NCBI GenBank assembly: GCA_963693305.1 | Contig: OY855913.1 | Location: 19,036,788 to 19,100,787, forward strand | DNA from: Meandrina meandrites | Lineage: Eukaryota > Cnidaria > Anthozoa > Scleractinia > Meandrinidae | DNA: 64,000 nt | Direction of reading: 5' to 3' | Shown: piece by piece, positions 35,939 through 47,945 of the stretch | Numbering within the stretch: position 1 is the stretch's first letter | Layout: every line of letters begins with the position of its first letter | The notes under the pieces: generated by a model | The model's database searches: none | What the model was told of the DNA's origin: nothing | What the model saw: only the letters and a program-made list of their open reading frames with translations | Made by a program: the position numbers and the translations under genes

Positions 35939-38900
35939 CTGCACAACAAAAGGAGGAAAAAAGATGTAAAGTTGTTGATGACATCATCCAATAGGTGATA
36001 TCACAGGTTGGCTTGATGATTCCTTTCGCGCCAAACTTTCATTCAACTTATTTCTACCGCTCATATTTATTATGTGAGCGAGATCTTTGTTGGTTTAAGA
36101 TGGTTGTATGATCTCAATTCTACCCATCACAAAATGAAGACATCATTTTTCCCAGCACCCGACTTTGTTCGTTAAATGGATGAGTTTTAAAACGTCAAAG
36201 GAGGACCCTTAAAGACAAGCGAGTTTTATCTTTACCGCCAAACCGCCAAGATTTTCAAAACCCCTTTTTAGCTCATAGTGATGACGTGGACATTCCATGA
36301 GGCTTAGCAATCGACCTCATATCACTGGATTAATCCATCAATTGGCTCACAGGAGCCTTTGATTTGTTTATTTGTTTGTTTGCTTGTTTGTTTGGTTGGT
36401 TGTTTCGCTTTTTGGAATTTCAACTACTGTCAGAACCTGTGAATTGTGGCAAGAGAAGGATAGTAACGCTTCTCTTCGCGCCAAGTAACATTGTCAAAGA
36501 TTGGAAATGTGCCGCTGCATATATAAAAAACTTCTCGCGTATCCATTGAACAAATAAGGGTCTTATGTTTTCCTCTTTACTTGCATTTAGTTCAGTTGAT
36601 GTTGTTCACTTGTTTTAAGTCTTACCCGGACAGCCTGTTCTGCCATAAAGATCCCCTCTGGACGTGAAAACGTCCCAACAGCAACCATACTGACTTGTCC
36701 TGCAGCCTTGCTGAGGTTTTCCACCTGAACAAAACAGTGTGAGCTGGTGTCAAAATACAAATTCTCCTTGCTGGTCTCTATACATTTCTGTTGTTACAAG
36801 CTCGTTTTAAAACCAGAGATCGCTTTTCTATTTTTTACCAAATGTTTTGGTCTAACTTGCGTTACTTTCAGTAGCCAGCGAATAGGTTCTTCGCAGGCTA
36901 TACTTTCAGTAGTTACAAGTCCCATAGTGTACAAATTGCGTGAATGTCTTAGTTTGAGCGTTACTTACAGTAGTGGCAAGTCTGTGCGCAGCTTCTCTCC
37001 AGCTTGGCCTTCAGTTGATCAATTTCTGTGTGACACACTCCAAATCCCAGCTCTGTGACAATTTTCACACAGGTTTCGTGTGACCCTTCTTCGTCCTTGC
37101 AATCTGAAATTTTAGAAAGGCCTATAAGGCAATACTGCAGATACACCAAATCCCCCTGGGTTACTTCTGATTTCGGAGTGATACCACGGGGAAAGAAAAT
37201 TCTACCGGGGTCAAGATTTTCTTTCCCTCGTGGGTCACTCCCAAATTTCCTTTAACGGAGTAGTAACTCAGGGGGATTTGGTGTATAGGCAGTATTGCCT
37301 ATTATCGGCACTCAATCACAAATAAAAGATATTAATTATTCTAAAGTTAGGAAATCCATCTCAAATGGCCAGAAACTACCTTTCCAATGTTTCCCGAACA
37401 TGTGGAAGGGAGGATAGCGGCTGAAGGGTGGGGGGACTGTGTCCATATTGTACTTAGTAAGTTGGAGAGACGAAAACAGAGGAGTTAAACGTCCACTTCT
37501 TCCCATTTTTGTTTTTGTTTTTTTTTCTCCATGTCTTCAATTGTCTCTGATTTTTCGGTTCCTTTTCATTTTTACTTGAACATTGTACCACTTGATTTTT
37601 GTTTTCGTTTTTCTTTTCTTGTCTGTATTATTGTGTCAAAATCAAAACGAGAGTGAAAATAGCCTGCGCCGCAGACGTAATCTAACCCCGGTTAGCCAGG
37701 GTTTAGTTTCGTCTGCGGCGCAGGCTAGAGTGAAAACACCTTAGGAGATCTTAAAAGTTCAACGTTACTGCCGAAAAACCTACACTGGTACAGTTTGTCT
37801 TCTAGCGCCCTGATCAAAAGCTAATTTACAGTACCATGCCTATCTATGGCCCAAAAAAAGAAGAGCGTTTTGGGGTTAAAAGCATAGACTTCTTCTACAA
37901 ATGCTTGTTTGAAGCATAAAGAACAATAACTTGTGTTTGCCCACTGACTTAAAGGGGCTTCGTCACGGATTTTAACAGATTTTTTACAGCCAAATTTGTG
38001 GCGTAGGATTAGAGCACTGAAACTGTTCACAAGCGTCTTTGGCTACGGATGGCTTGGATGGAAATGGATTGCAACTTGAAAAATTAAGGCTAAACCTTTC
38101 AAGTTGTTTCCGAGCGCCTTCAAAAAATCAATATTTATAGCCTTAGTATGATTTCTATCTGCAAACTAAGGTCATTTCTTCCTTTAGATGTTCAAAGATG
38201 ATGTTTTTTCATGGGCCAAGTTGCCTACCACTAATTTCAGAACGGTTTAGACCACAATGTGCGAAATTCACGTGACGTAGCTCCTTTAAGCTATTTACGA
38301 AAGCTTAAATACCAGCATGATTTTAGGCGTGCCCCGTATCAAAACAGACTCCTGAAATCATAAGCTGATCACAAAATTAAAACTGAGCAATTTATAATGA
38401 CCTCATTACTGATTTGTCAACAATTCAAACAATCCAAAACGATCCAAAATTAGATTAAAGAACGAAACCACTCAAACATTTGAGGCGGGTGGAGACGTTT
38501 TCAAGAGTGTCGTCGAAGTGATATAATACGGAAAGATGAAGAAAATTAACATGTCTCAACTGGCATTTTCTGAACCCTTAATGGAATCATTTGCTAGTTT
38601 TATGACTACACTCTGACTGCACCATGACACGCAACAGTTTGAGTCGATGTTGTGGTTCTTGATATTTTCCCTTGTTTTATATGCATCATCAACATTACCA
38701 TACGTACACCAGAATAAAAGAAAAATACCAAATTGTATCAAGGGTAACCTGAACCACGTACAACATCGACATTTCGCACAGGCAAGTTTCTGATGTTTTA
38801 AGTTACGTGAATAACCAAACTGGAGAGAGTAGCCAGATGAACATAAAACCGCAGCTGGGTGAAAACTTAAAACTTAGGATAAACATGGTTTAAACATGGT

Positions 38901-40677
38901 TCACATGTGACATTTGTCATATTTGTCATGAAATGTACATGAAAGTACAGCAGCTGAAACTGTTTTTATTTATCAAATGAATATTGAGATATAAAAATCT
39001 CTCAATATCTGTACAAACCAAACAAATTTTACTGAACTGACGTAAATTTATATCTAATATAGATCTGTAGATTCATATGACAAATATTTGTTTTTAGCAG
39101 TGAGATTTCCTTTTCTAACATTGCGCGCTATTTTTCACCTAACACTGACAAATTGGACTGGAAAAAGACTTAAATTTCAGAAGGTTTTTCTACGTCAGAA
39201 TTGACACCAAATTACATTTGCTTTGTGTACAGAACCAGTACCGAAATTCCGAAGATTCTTGTATTAAGCCAAGCACGATACTCTGCCGTCGATCGTGTAT
39301 ATTTTGTCTATAAATTGATTTAAAATAAGATCTATATAGTGTACGAAATTCTTTCTTGCATAAGCCGAGTGGTGAATTCGATAATGAAGAACAAACAAAC
39401 TTTCTGCACAAAAAAGGAGGCGTGAACTGTTTACAACACGTTGAACTTAATGAGCGACAAAAGGTAACGGATGAGTTGTAATAATCATGAGTACGTGAGG
39501 GATTTATGATATTCGAAAAATTCTCTTGCGATGCCGCGATGCTTTTATCGCCCTCCAAAACTTGACAGATGAATTGAAATGAATGTAATAATACTAACAA
39601 ACCCTTACAAACTTCACAAAAACTGACTTTTTGCAGCTGTGGCTCCATAATACATGCATTATGTTTTTAAGCTCAAATGCGATGCCGGACTAGTTAAATA
39701 GTTCATGACTTTGGGGATTTTCGAAGGTTACACCCGGGAGTTACACATTGCGTGCTTAACACACAGGCTTTTTTCCAAGTTCATGGGTAAAAGACTGTAA
39801 TTTGAACATGTTTATATAAAGCTTTTAGTGTGTCGGTCACGAAAATGACAACACGCACGCAAGTTCTCTTTTTTCAGTAGACAGACACCCATAAAGGTCT
39901 ACAATTTAAAAACCTTTAAAGAGGCATTGACAAATTAGCACATACTTACGAAATTTTATACATCTCTGAGGTCCAATCTATCATCAGAGATCTTGTGAAA
40001 TACCAAAATTGTTACAGTGGAATTTTTCTTCAGTTGCGCGCGATCATCTTTTATTCTTTTTCGAGAGATAATCAGCCTCCAAAATATGTTTGCGTGCGTT
40101 ATACTTTTCTAAACATACTTGCAAGAAGCAGGTTCTTGCTAAGAAGTCAATTTTAATGGTGCGCTTAACGATATTTAAAACAAAGATTTTAGTGCTCACA
40201 TTTTGCAAGATTTAGAATTAGAGGTCTAGAAGGTTTTGCCCCAGCTTTACGTGTTTCAGACATCAAATGATTTGCAATGCATTTGAAAAAATACTAAAAA
40301 AAGGCCCGGAGTGCTGGCTTTCCTCTTCCCCGATTTTTCTGGGAAAGATTGAAGCGACTTTGCTAGCAGGTAAGCTTGACTCATTTATCGTTCTAGGCGA
40401 GTTTTAACTCAGTTTATATCAAAACGCAACATTTAAGATACGTTTTTAGTGATGACTAGATTCAAAATGCATTGGAAATTTTTGGATTAAAATCGTGGGG
40501 ATAAAAGATAAGATTGTAAAGTAGCTTCCAACATCACGTACCTTTTCCACTTCGCAGTCTGTTCCTCGCGAGTGACCTTCTGCTGTTCCTACCAGTCGAA
40601 CGTTGTGCTAGGACTTCACAGAGTAGAAGAACTGCGACCAGAATGTACAGGAAAGACAACTTCGCTAGAATCGCCAT
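35760..40677 (-). CDS. Gene C: secreted ShK - GCCWD module - ShK protein
   Basis: Four exons (40677-40542, 37103-36969, 36724-36626, 35938-35760) give 182 residues. Residues 1-25 are a signal peptide and 26-46 a basic Arg/Ser-rich stretch. Residues 47-91 are an ShK-like module with a long helical middle (LKAKLERSC), and 92-124 a short module GCRTSQYGCCWD...GCP. Residues 125-160 are a second ShK module, followed by a conserved basic tail (KGQRIKMNDWNRL). The GCC-D core recalls the small cysteine cassette of papilin-like extracellular proteins, but I cannot name the family. All introns are phase 1. The nearest relative is gene D, 20 kb downstream. A secreted, disulphide-stabilised protein is clear; function is unknown. 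Confidence 0.9.
36626..36724 (-). CDS. Gene C exon 3: GCCWD cysteine module
   Basis: 99 bases; encodes GCRTSQYGCCWDVFTSRGDL and YGRTGCP, four Cys in a compact unit. The Cys spacing and CCWD core are shared with gene D. Confidence 0.9.
36969..37103 (-). CDS. Gene C exon 2: ShK-like module
   Basis: 135 bases; encodes CKDEEGSHETCVKI... and RSCAQTCHY, the last Cys codon being split across the intron (T|GT). Acceptor AAATTTCAG, donor TACT|GTAAGT. Confidence 0.92.
37128..37299. mobile_element. Small MITE beside gene C exon 2
   Basis: GGCAATACTGC...ATACACCAAATCCCCCTG at the left is mirrored by CAGGGGGATTTGGTGTATAG at the right. The element starts only about 25 bases upstream of the exon 2 acceptor. 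Confidence 0.75.
37660..37727. mobile_element. Short hairpin repeat
   Basis: TAGCCTGCGCCGCAGACG and its reverse complement, spaced by about 30 bases. Confidence 0.65.
37730..40541. other. Rest of gene C intron 1
   Basis: No convincing exon. A 152-codon minus-strand frame at 39190-39648 has no recognisable motif or matching splice phase. Confidence 0.4.
40542..40677 (-). CDS. Gene C exon 1: signal peptide
   Basis: Begins MAILAKLSFLYILVAVLLLC and ends at AAAAG|GTACGT, phase 1. An in-frame upstream Met (40845) would bury the signal peptide, so the Met at 40677 is chosen. Confidence 0.88.
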
Positions 40678-42229
40678 GTCTCGATGTTTGAGTGATAACC
40701 CCTCTGTTGCTTCCACTTGTCTCTTAAAAGAGGAATGTATCAGCGGTTTATATGTCGTATGTACGGGTGTGGTTTGCATACAATGACGTGAGGCATGCGA
40801 TAAAGGGGCTTGGAATTCAAGTCTCTCGTTTAATAAATGTTGCATGCGTGCCAGATTTACTTTAAGTTGTGTTAATTAAAGTGATAAAAATCTCTTTTAA
40901 TAGAATCAACCGAGGAAAAATCCGCCAGTAATCGGTAAAGACATGGTTTATTTTCCCAAGAGATAACCTACGGTGTATTTTTTAAGCATAAACAGAATCG
41001 TAATTCATCGGGATTTAATTTTGGATCACGTACTTTATAGCGTTCATGCTGTTTCCTAAATTGACTTTTTTGCGCTTTTTTGCGCCATTCTGATTGACTG
41101 GCAAACACCCAACACATTACCTTTACGGCAATCTTAAGTCTTAAACGTCCCCAGCCCCAAATGTCCTTGGTTTTCTTTGGTTCATGTTACTTCTTTAGTG
41201 TTTTCGTACCTTAGTAAACTATCATTTTAAGGTTTATTTTAATTACAAAGGATACGTATTGACTTTGTGACATGGCCTTGTCATCTTTATCAGTATCGTG
41301 ATCAGGAAAGGTGATCACGGAAGGTGTAGCTTATCAGTAAATAAAAGAGGGTTACTCGCTTTACAAGATTTTTTTTTTTTTTGCACAGTTTTTGCAGTGC
41401 AGGAATGATTTTTTTGACAGGGGTAGGGGGAGAATAAATTGCTCGACCCCATCCCCCTTAAAAATATAATGTTGCACCCCTTAAGGAACGTTCTTCAGCA
41501 TCTTGTACTATACACAAAACTGTAAAAAATGGATCATAAGTCTGGTTTCTAAGGAGCCCACTGGTGCTGTCATGTGGTTGCATGGCATTTGCATTGTTTA
41601 CGAACCCCCGGGAGGTACTTGATAGAATCTTGGGTAGGGAGGTCCGGCCTGGCCTCCCAAACGCTTCAACCCTGACCCTGTTTAGACACGAACCTCTGAT
41701 TTTCCTACCCTGGTTAATAAGACAGAATGCCGATTTTTGATACCCCATGTAAGACATTTGTTGTGACGTAATCAAACGGGAATTAATTAAGCTTGGTATC
41801 ATTACCAAAGTCAACGTAAGTCATTTAGTTCTGTCTTCTTGACACGGAGATCATCCTACAGAAGCGGACTTGATTTAATCACCACATCCGGAAAATTGAC
41901 TAAAACAGATCGCAATCGTTTTATATAAAAATAGCCCCAATTTCATTTTCAAAGATAATTAAAAAAATAACACGTCCACACGATAATTCTTTTTATTGGA
42001 ATATTATTTTTATTGTAAATGTCTTCTACCGATCACAATACTGGTTCCAATTTTCATTTAAATGCTCGAACACGAAAAAATTTCGTAACATACTTAAATT
42101 TAGAACCTTTTATTGGTACGTCTACGGTTATCATTTGGTTAAGTTTAATAATTTTACCTTCAACTGGATAAAGAAAACAAACAGTATTTATTCACGACTT
42201 GTACCTTCACCATTTGCACATCTCCGATA

Positions 42230-42355
42230 ACACACCTTGTTTGCCCCCAAGATTTTGGATCAGCATTGTTTTAAAATTCTCCTGGGACGACTGTATGTCC
42301 CAAGGGAAATTGAAAACAATGCTTATACAGAATTTTTGGGGCAGACAAAGTGTAT
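42230..42355. mobile_element. Small MITE
   Basis: ACACCTTGTTTGCCCCCAAG and AGCATTGTTTTAAAATTCTC at the left pair with the inverse sequences at the right, including GGGGCAGACAAAGTGT. Confidence 0.65.
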
Positions 42356-44009
42356 TATGGGAGTTGTGAAAGTGGGCGTCGAATAGTACATAATTTGCTT
42401 AGTTTTACAAAAGTAATTGGCAAAATATAATAATACAAATGTTCTGAACTTAATCGAATTCAACGCTACTTGGCTAATATTGGATGAAACTATAAATTAA
42501 GGAAGTATTGTTGTTTACCAAGGCGTGTACCCTGTCCGAGCTCCAAACGGTCTATTGAGCAAAAGCGCGGAAAAATGTTTATTCGTTCCCAGGTTCCTGG
42601 GATTCCAACCGAAACAAAATGTTCGTAATGTTTTGCTCAGCTAACAGGAAGAAGGTTAAAACTCGTGTTCAAGACATGCTGTGAATCACACGCAGCCTTG
42701 CAGATGTTCTTCCATACTCCGATTTTTTTTCAATTACAGACCTTGCACTAGCTGAATGCGTTTTTTTTTTAATTCACGCAAATAACTCGCAGATAATTAT
42801 AAGATTAACAGTTTTTATCTCAAAAATTTGACTGCCGAAGCCCGCTGTGTATGCAGGCAGATTACATTTAAACCGGAAAGCAAACAGTTCATATCCACAA
42901 CAGTGCACTGTTTGCCTTATCACGAAACATGTTCTCGACTGCTGAATCTGAACGTTGCTGGTGTTATCCGCTTCTATTTTACTGCCTCTTTTTAAACCTT
43001 CACTTTGCCATATTTCCAAAAAAAAATCATCTCAATTAAGAATAATCCAGTCGACTTTATTATCGTGTTTTATGGAACATTTGGTTTGGATATTAATTGA
43101 GATACGAACAAACTAGCTGCTGTCGCAGCTTGCTTTTGTCTCGTATAGAGCAGCATGGTCAGTTAGTCGGCGCTTTTGTCACATGCTACAGCGCAACATT
43201 TCACGTCATGTTTTACTCTTTTTATGTCAGTGTATGTGGTTTTGTGCCTTCTTGGGCGGTAAAATGAACCAATAAAATTTCTGTCTTCTTGGGCGGTAAA
43301 ACAGACCGATAAAATTTCCAGATACAAAAACTTGCCTAGTTAGAAAGAACGCTATATGACTTTGTATATCTAATAATAATAAACTTATACCTTACACGGG
43401 GGCTTTTCGGGTATTAACTAGAGCTTACTATCCGCGTCACACTAAACTACGGTGAGGCTTGGTTGGTCTTGGTTTATGACCACACGTAGCATAAAGAACA
43501 ATCGGTACAAATAAAAATGTGTCTGCGAAGCTCATAGAAAATCAAATGATGTTATCTTAACTCGAGGTGCGCTAGTACAAAACCATAAAAAAAAAGAATG
43601 AAATATAATAACGAGTAGAAAATCGATCCTGTTTACCGTGCTGTGCTTTTTAAAAAACAAAGTAAGTACATTGATTGCATAGCTATCGTCTTTGAAACAG
43701 AAATTGAGAAAACAAACTTATTCTCTACCCTTTACAATAACTTTAATAACGAAATCAAATATGTAAGCGTTCTTATCTTCAGTGTTCTTATAGTTAATGG
43801 TTTATGCTAATTTATTGGACAAACTATCGAGCAGAATATAAACGAAAATCGTTGATACTTACCAAGAAGCGTGTCCTTGACAAAGCTACAAGGCGTCAGC
43901 GAAGCAAGCACGCAAAACTGACTAGTCACGGGACGAACACGTGCTCAGTAGTGAGCATGCGCGTTTCTTAGCAAGGCGGCACTGGAAACGAGATTGATCC
44001 ATTCTCGTC

Positions 44010-44142
44010 CCCAGAGCCCACGATCCTTCTGAACTGCGCCAGGGATCGAGACGTCTGGCCGCCTCCAACACCGGAAGTCCGCGATTCACGGACCCAGAGG
44101 TCTCGATCCCTGGCGCAGACCAGAAGGATCGTGGACTCTGGG
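44010..44142. mobile_element. Palindromic MITE
   Basis: CCCAGAGCCCACGATCCTTC and GCGCCAGGGATCGAGA at the left are mirrored at the right with few changes. Confidence 0.75.
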
Positions 44143-45274
44143 AATGATCGTGTGAGCAAATTACGCGGGAAAATGTTCACTCGTTCGCAATCTCCTAAGT
44201 CACTGATCAGGCAAGAAAACAGCCATTGTTATGATAACTTGCCAATTAACGACCAACAAACATTTTATCAATTCTTATAAAACTTCTCTTGGTTAAGTAT
44301 AAAATGTTCACAAGAGAGAGTTGCTTTGATCCTTAAATCAAATTCTCCCAAGTAATACTATAAGAAAATGTATGGATATCGGTCAGGAGAATTTGTATGT
44401 GGATATTGGGGCTTAAAGGGTTAACAAAGTAAGTAAATACACTGCAATTCTTGAGGACCAAATCAAAACAAAGTTTATTCCAGACCAAGCATTTGCACTC
44501 TACTACAATTGTAGTAATACAGAAATTGTTTGTCTGTTTCCTAGTTGGATTGTTTATTTTTTTATGTTATAAGCTACTTACAAGTTTCGATACTTGCATT
44601 ACAATGTAAAGCACTTCTTACTTACACTAATTAAGCTACTAACAATACAGAAATTGTTGCTCCTCGAAATGCAAACGAATTTTTCATAAACTGCCCGTCT
44701 CTTAACTACGGTACAGGCAACACCGAGAATCTATCTAAATCCAAATATTTCAGATGAACATTTTCAAATTAACAATCATGGTGGTTAGGCTTTTGCTATT
44801 ACATATTACTACACTTTAAAAACTTCGACAAGGGGGTAAATATAGTCTCGTTAGCGCCACTACCACACACTAATGAAACAACGTGTTGAAAGATCCCTTT
44901 ACCAATCTGAAAGTGCACAAAAACATGAAATTGTTAATTATTTTATTATGCATGTCTAACTCGTTCCTGCTCAAACAATTGTGTATTGTGCTTCTTGGCG
45001 TCACCCAAAAAAGCGGACTGTTATGCTCCAAATTATGCTCGACAGTAGCTCTATGCTCGTAACAAAGTTGGAAAAAATGTTGCCCAACCCCACCCCCGGA
45101 AAATGACTTTCATACTTCACTCCGAAGAAAAATTGTGCTTCCGTAGCAAACAAAATTAGCATGAAATCCACTCTTTGTCCTTAAATTTGGAAGTCTTCCA
45201 TTGAGTCCATGATAATGATTTTTTGGGCGTCGAAATACAGGTTTTACCATGCAAATGATAATTTACTAGCATGC

Positions 45275-45423
45275 CTAAAAAGAAAAAGACAAACCTTCCG
45301 GGTAATAACACGTTATTTGGTGGCTGTCGTCAAAGCAACATTGCAATTCATCTTCACATTGTGTTTCAGATATCCCTGACCAACCACACCACTCACGTGA
45401 CCAGTTCTTCAGAACGCAAGCAT
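45275..45423 (-). CDS. Gene E exon 2: trefoil domain
   Basis: Acceptor TTTTGTTGACAG. Contains the whole trefoil domain. The end is uncertain: stop at 45275 after PEGLSFSF, or a donor at 45295. Confidence 0.88.
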
Positions 45424-45947
45424 CTGTCAACAAAATTGAATAAAGGTAAGCGTTCGTCACTTTCGGCAGTGAGCGACCAGACAAGACAGTTGACACCGAT
45501 TCAGGCTGACATCTATCAAAATATTTTGTTTATCTTGACTAATTTTATTTGCATGAAATTCTTGAGTGGCCACTGGTTTTTTCCAGTTTTCCTCGAAATG
45601 AGCAGAAAGTTATTGCGGTTATTTTTATTTAATGGTATAGCTTATGTTAGTCTCCTTCCTCCTTGGCAGCTGTGCTCGTCACGCAGCGCTCCTGAGGGAG
45701 GGAGCGTTGCGTGACGAGCCCAAACAACGGCTGAGAAGGAGACTAAGTGAACAGTGAATTTTTTTTCGCGATTTTTGTAGTAAGATTAACTAAGAAACAT
45801 TTACGTTGATAAGAAGACAATCAAATAGTCAGCTGCTTGGAAACGAAACATACCATCTCTCTTAGCTTCTTCCATGTATCCTCTTCGCGGAATTGACGTC
45901 ACGGTTGCAATTAGGACAGCAAGTATGACAACACAAAGAGTCCTCAT
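45275..45947 (-). CDS. Gene E: small secreted trefoil (P-type) protein
   Basis: Exon 1 (45947-45854) encodes signal peptide MRTLCVVILAVLIATVTS and a short stretch ending EEAKRD. Exon 2 (from 45423) continues in phase 1 with DACVLKNWSREWCGWSGIS, then CEDELQCCFDD and ITCYYPE. R..CGW.GIS...C....CCFD......C is the trefoil signature, with six Cys in the expected order. The lysine-arginine before the domain could be a propeptide cut site. Exon 2 may run on to a stop at 45275, or it may splice at GAAG|GTTTGT (45295) to an exon I could not place. The usual Trp before the last Cys is replaced by Thr. Trefoil proteins are secreted and typically act in mucus layers; that role here is inference. Confidence 0.88.
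45646..45746. mobile_element. Hairpin repeat in gene E intron 1
   Basis: TTAGTCTCCTTC at the left pairs with GAGAAGGAGACTAA at the right. TGCTCGTCACGCA pairs with TGCGTGACGAGC inside. Confidence 0.65.
45854..45947 (-). CDS. Gene E exon 1: signal peptide and propeptide
   Basis: 94 bases from ATG to GATG|GTATGT. The hydrophobic core VVILAVLIATV is followed by a charged stretch ending in AKRD. Confidence 0.88.
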
Positions 45948-46213
45948 GATAGTAAAGTGGAGATCAGTGTAAATCTAAAAGAAATTTTAAAAGGTAATCA
46001 GTTATATTCAAAATAAATAATACACTGCAACTATTCATGCCTATTTATTATATAGAGTAGACGCGAGTGTTTTACCGCCGAAAATAGACCACTGATAAAA
46101 TTCATACGAAATTACATCCGGGGCCGTTGTTGCGTATTTTTCATATCATCACAAGTGAGAAAATCGATGGCGTCATTTCGCGCCTTTGCACGGCTGCCGG
46201 CCGGTTGAAACAT

Positions 46214-46650
46214 GGCGAGCGATTGAGAAATTTAAAAGTTTACTGAAGCAGGCATAAAATCGTTCACTAAGGGGCAGGAAAATACAAATACGAAGAAGGA
46301 AACTTCACATGACTTAATTAAAACAATTCAAGGACTGTTTCTTGAAAAGCAGACGAATGGCAAGATGTAGAAAGTGGTCGGTTGTCTTAATTCAGTGATT
46401 TTCGAAGAAATCTCCGCTCTGGGTCGTAAGTTACAAAGAATGCGTTTTGGACATGTGAAAGAAAGCCGGCATATAGATTGCTTCTCTTTTATGTTTGGTA
46501 GACCAGGAGGCGCCGGGGTAAATCTAGTCAGCGCAAGCATTCTGCTCGAAATTGCACTCGCCCAAATAAACAGGCTAAACACTTCTACATGTGATAAGTT
46601 TAACAGTTGTACTACAAAAAGACTAAGGCGAAACGTTCTTATTTGTAGTT
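46214..46650 (+). pseudogene. Decayed coding relic, possibly from a mobile element
   Basis: Read from the ATG at 46213, one plus-strand frame is coherent but crossed by three stops. It includes KFTEAGIKSFTKGQENTNTK and, after a stop, an open 92-codon run. The N-terminal part vaguely recalls the start of cnidarian proteins with a DUF3504/Crypton-type C-terminus. That comparison is from memory and weak. Confidence 0.3.
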
Positions 46651-46759
46651 GAAGGCTTAGAGAAAACCACATGAAACGGCTATCCGCTTTTGTAGGAGTT
46701 AGTAAATCGATTGGTTTGCTCAGTTCTAAAAAGCTTTTTTCTGAGTAGCAAAACAATTA

Positions 46760-47710
46760 GATTGCTATAATGTTGATCTTTTTCATGCTTAGTGAACAGC
46801 ATATGGCGCCGAGGGTTCCCTCAGAACAGTCAACATTGAAAACATTTCGCACGATTTTGTGACTTTGCAAAGCAGGAAAACTGGCCAGCATATACGTTAT
46901 TTGAATAAATTGAATAACATGTCGACAAATTGCTCGGGGATAAAGGGAACTCTTTTAGTGGAATCATGCATATGAGAAGGAAAATTAAAGAAGCGAGCAT
47001 TGATTGCACGCAAAGCTAACAGAACTAACAGACCATGGTTTTCATGTGTAAAAGTTTGTTTTCTTTTTAACACTTAGATTATTCGCCCTCGTTTTCTATG
47101 AGTGATAGTCAACTCGGCTGCACCTGTAGCAGTTGATTTTATCTTATTTATCACCACAAATCGAACCTGACGTTGTTTGTGTTGGTGTCTTTAGATTGCT
47201 GAGTTACTAAAATAGATGCGTTATCAACCGTAACTAAGAACCGGTAATTAAATCGGTGAAAGTAAAAGGAGGAATGAGTTTGAATGTGGCATATGCATAA
47301 TGACTCAAAGAAATAAATTCAACTGAAAAGCGCGCCATTTTTTGGCGCCAATTTACAAAAGCAGCCGCACTATAAATTTTGATGTTTGCTGGTAGTGTTG
47401 CTGGTTCGACTATGTTGCTCGTCACATATTCTTTTGGTGCAGTCGAGAACATAGCAGTTGTGGTCATTTTTCACACTCTAGATGACAACCTTATATCCGA
47501 GCCTTAAGGCTTACTGTCAACCTTAGTGCATGAATTTCCATCACAAGTGAAAACAGAGATTCTACACTACGTACGGGTCGTTAGGAAACGCGTCATCGTA
47601 GTCGAGCCCGTTACTTGCTTTTAAAAGTTTTAAGATAAAGCTGTAGAAAGATGTAGAAAATTAACTGAGTTCCACCTGGATGGGATATCTTTCAAGCGCC
47701 TCATTAAAAG
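46760..47710. other. Intergenic, nothing recognised
   Basis: AT-rich sequence. Open frames here are short and without motifs. Confidence 0.4.
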
Positions 47711-47945
47711 AAATGTCGTTGAGGGCAGCACCCAAATAGGTCAAGTAGCACGAGACCATGGAGCCAACCGATAATCCACTGAACTAAAACCTGGATGCTA
47801 GGTTGGCGTCACAATTGTTAAATTAGTTTAGTTGCTGAATTTCAAAATAGAAGAAGAAAATTATCTTTGGAGATGTGATCCGAGATATTCACGCTACAAC
47901 CTCAAGAAAACAAACTAATTTTCTGTACTTCGCTGCCTTGTTTAA

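Larger units (their letters stand above)
40678..45274. other. Intergenic stretch between genes C and E
   Basis: Contains a fragment related to the poly-G-ended elements (41420-41740), two small MITEs (42230-42355, 44010-44142) and otherwise AT-rich sequence without recognised content. Confidence 0.45.

Noticed and set aside
39190..39648. 152-codon minus-strand frame
   Set aside because: Low-complexity composition, no motif and no fitting splice sites within gene C intron 1.
41458..41814. 118-codon minus-strand frame
   Set aside because: Lies in degraded repeat sequence and has no recognisable protein features.
45271..45714. 147-codon plus-strand frame
   Set aside because: Antisense shadow of the trefoil exon running on into a hairpin repeat.
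46328..46756. 142-codon minus-strand frame
   Set aside because: Opposite to the more coherent plus-strand relic; composition is typical of a shadow frame.
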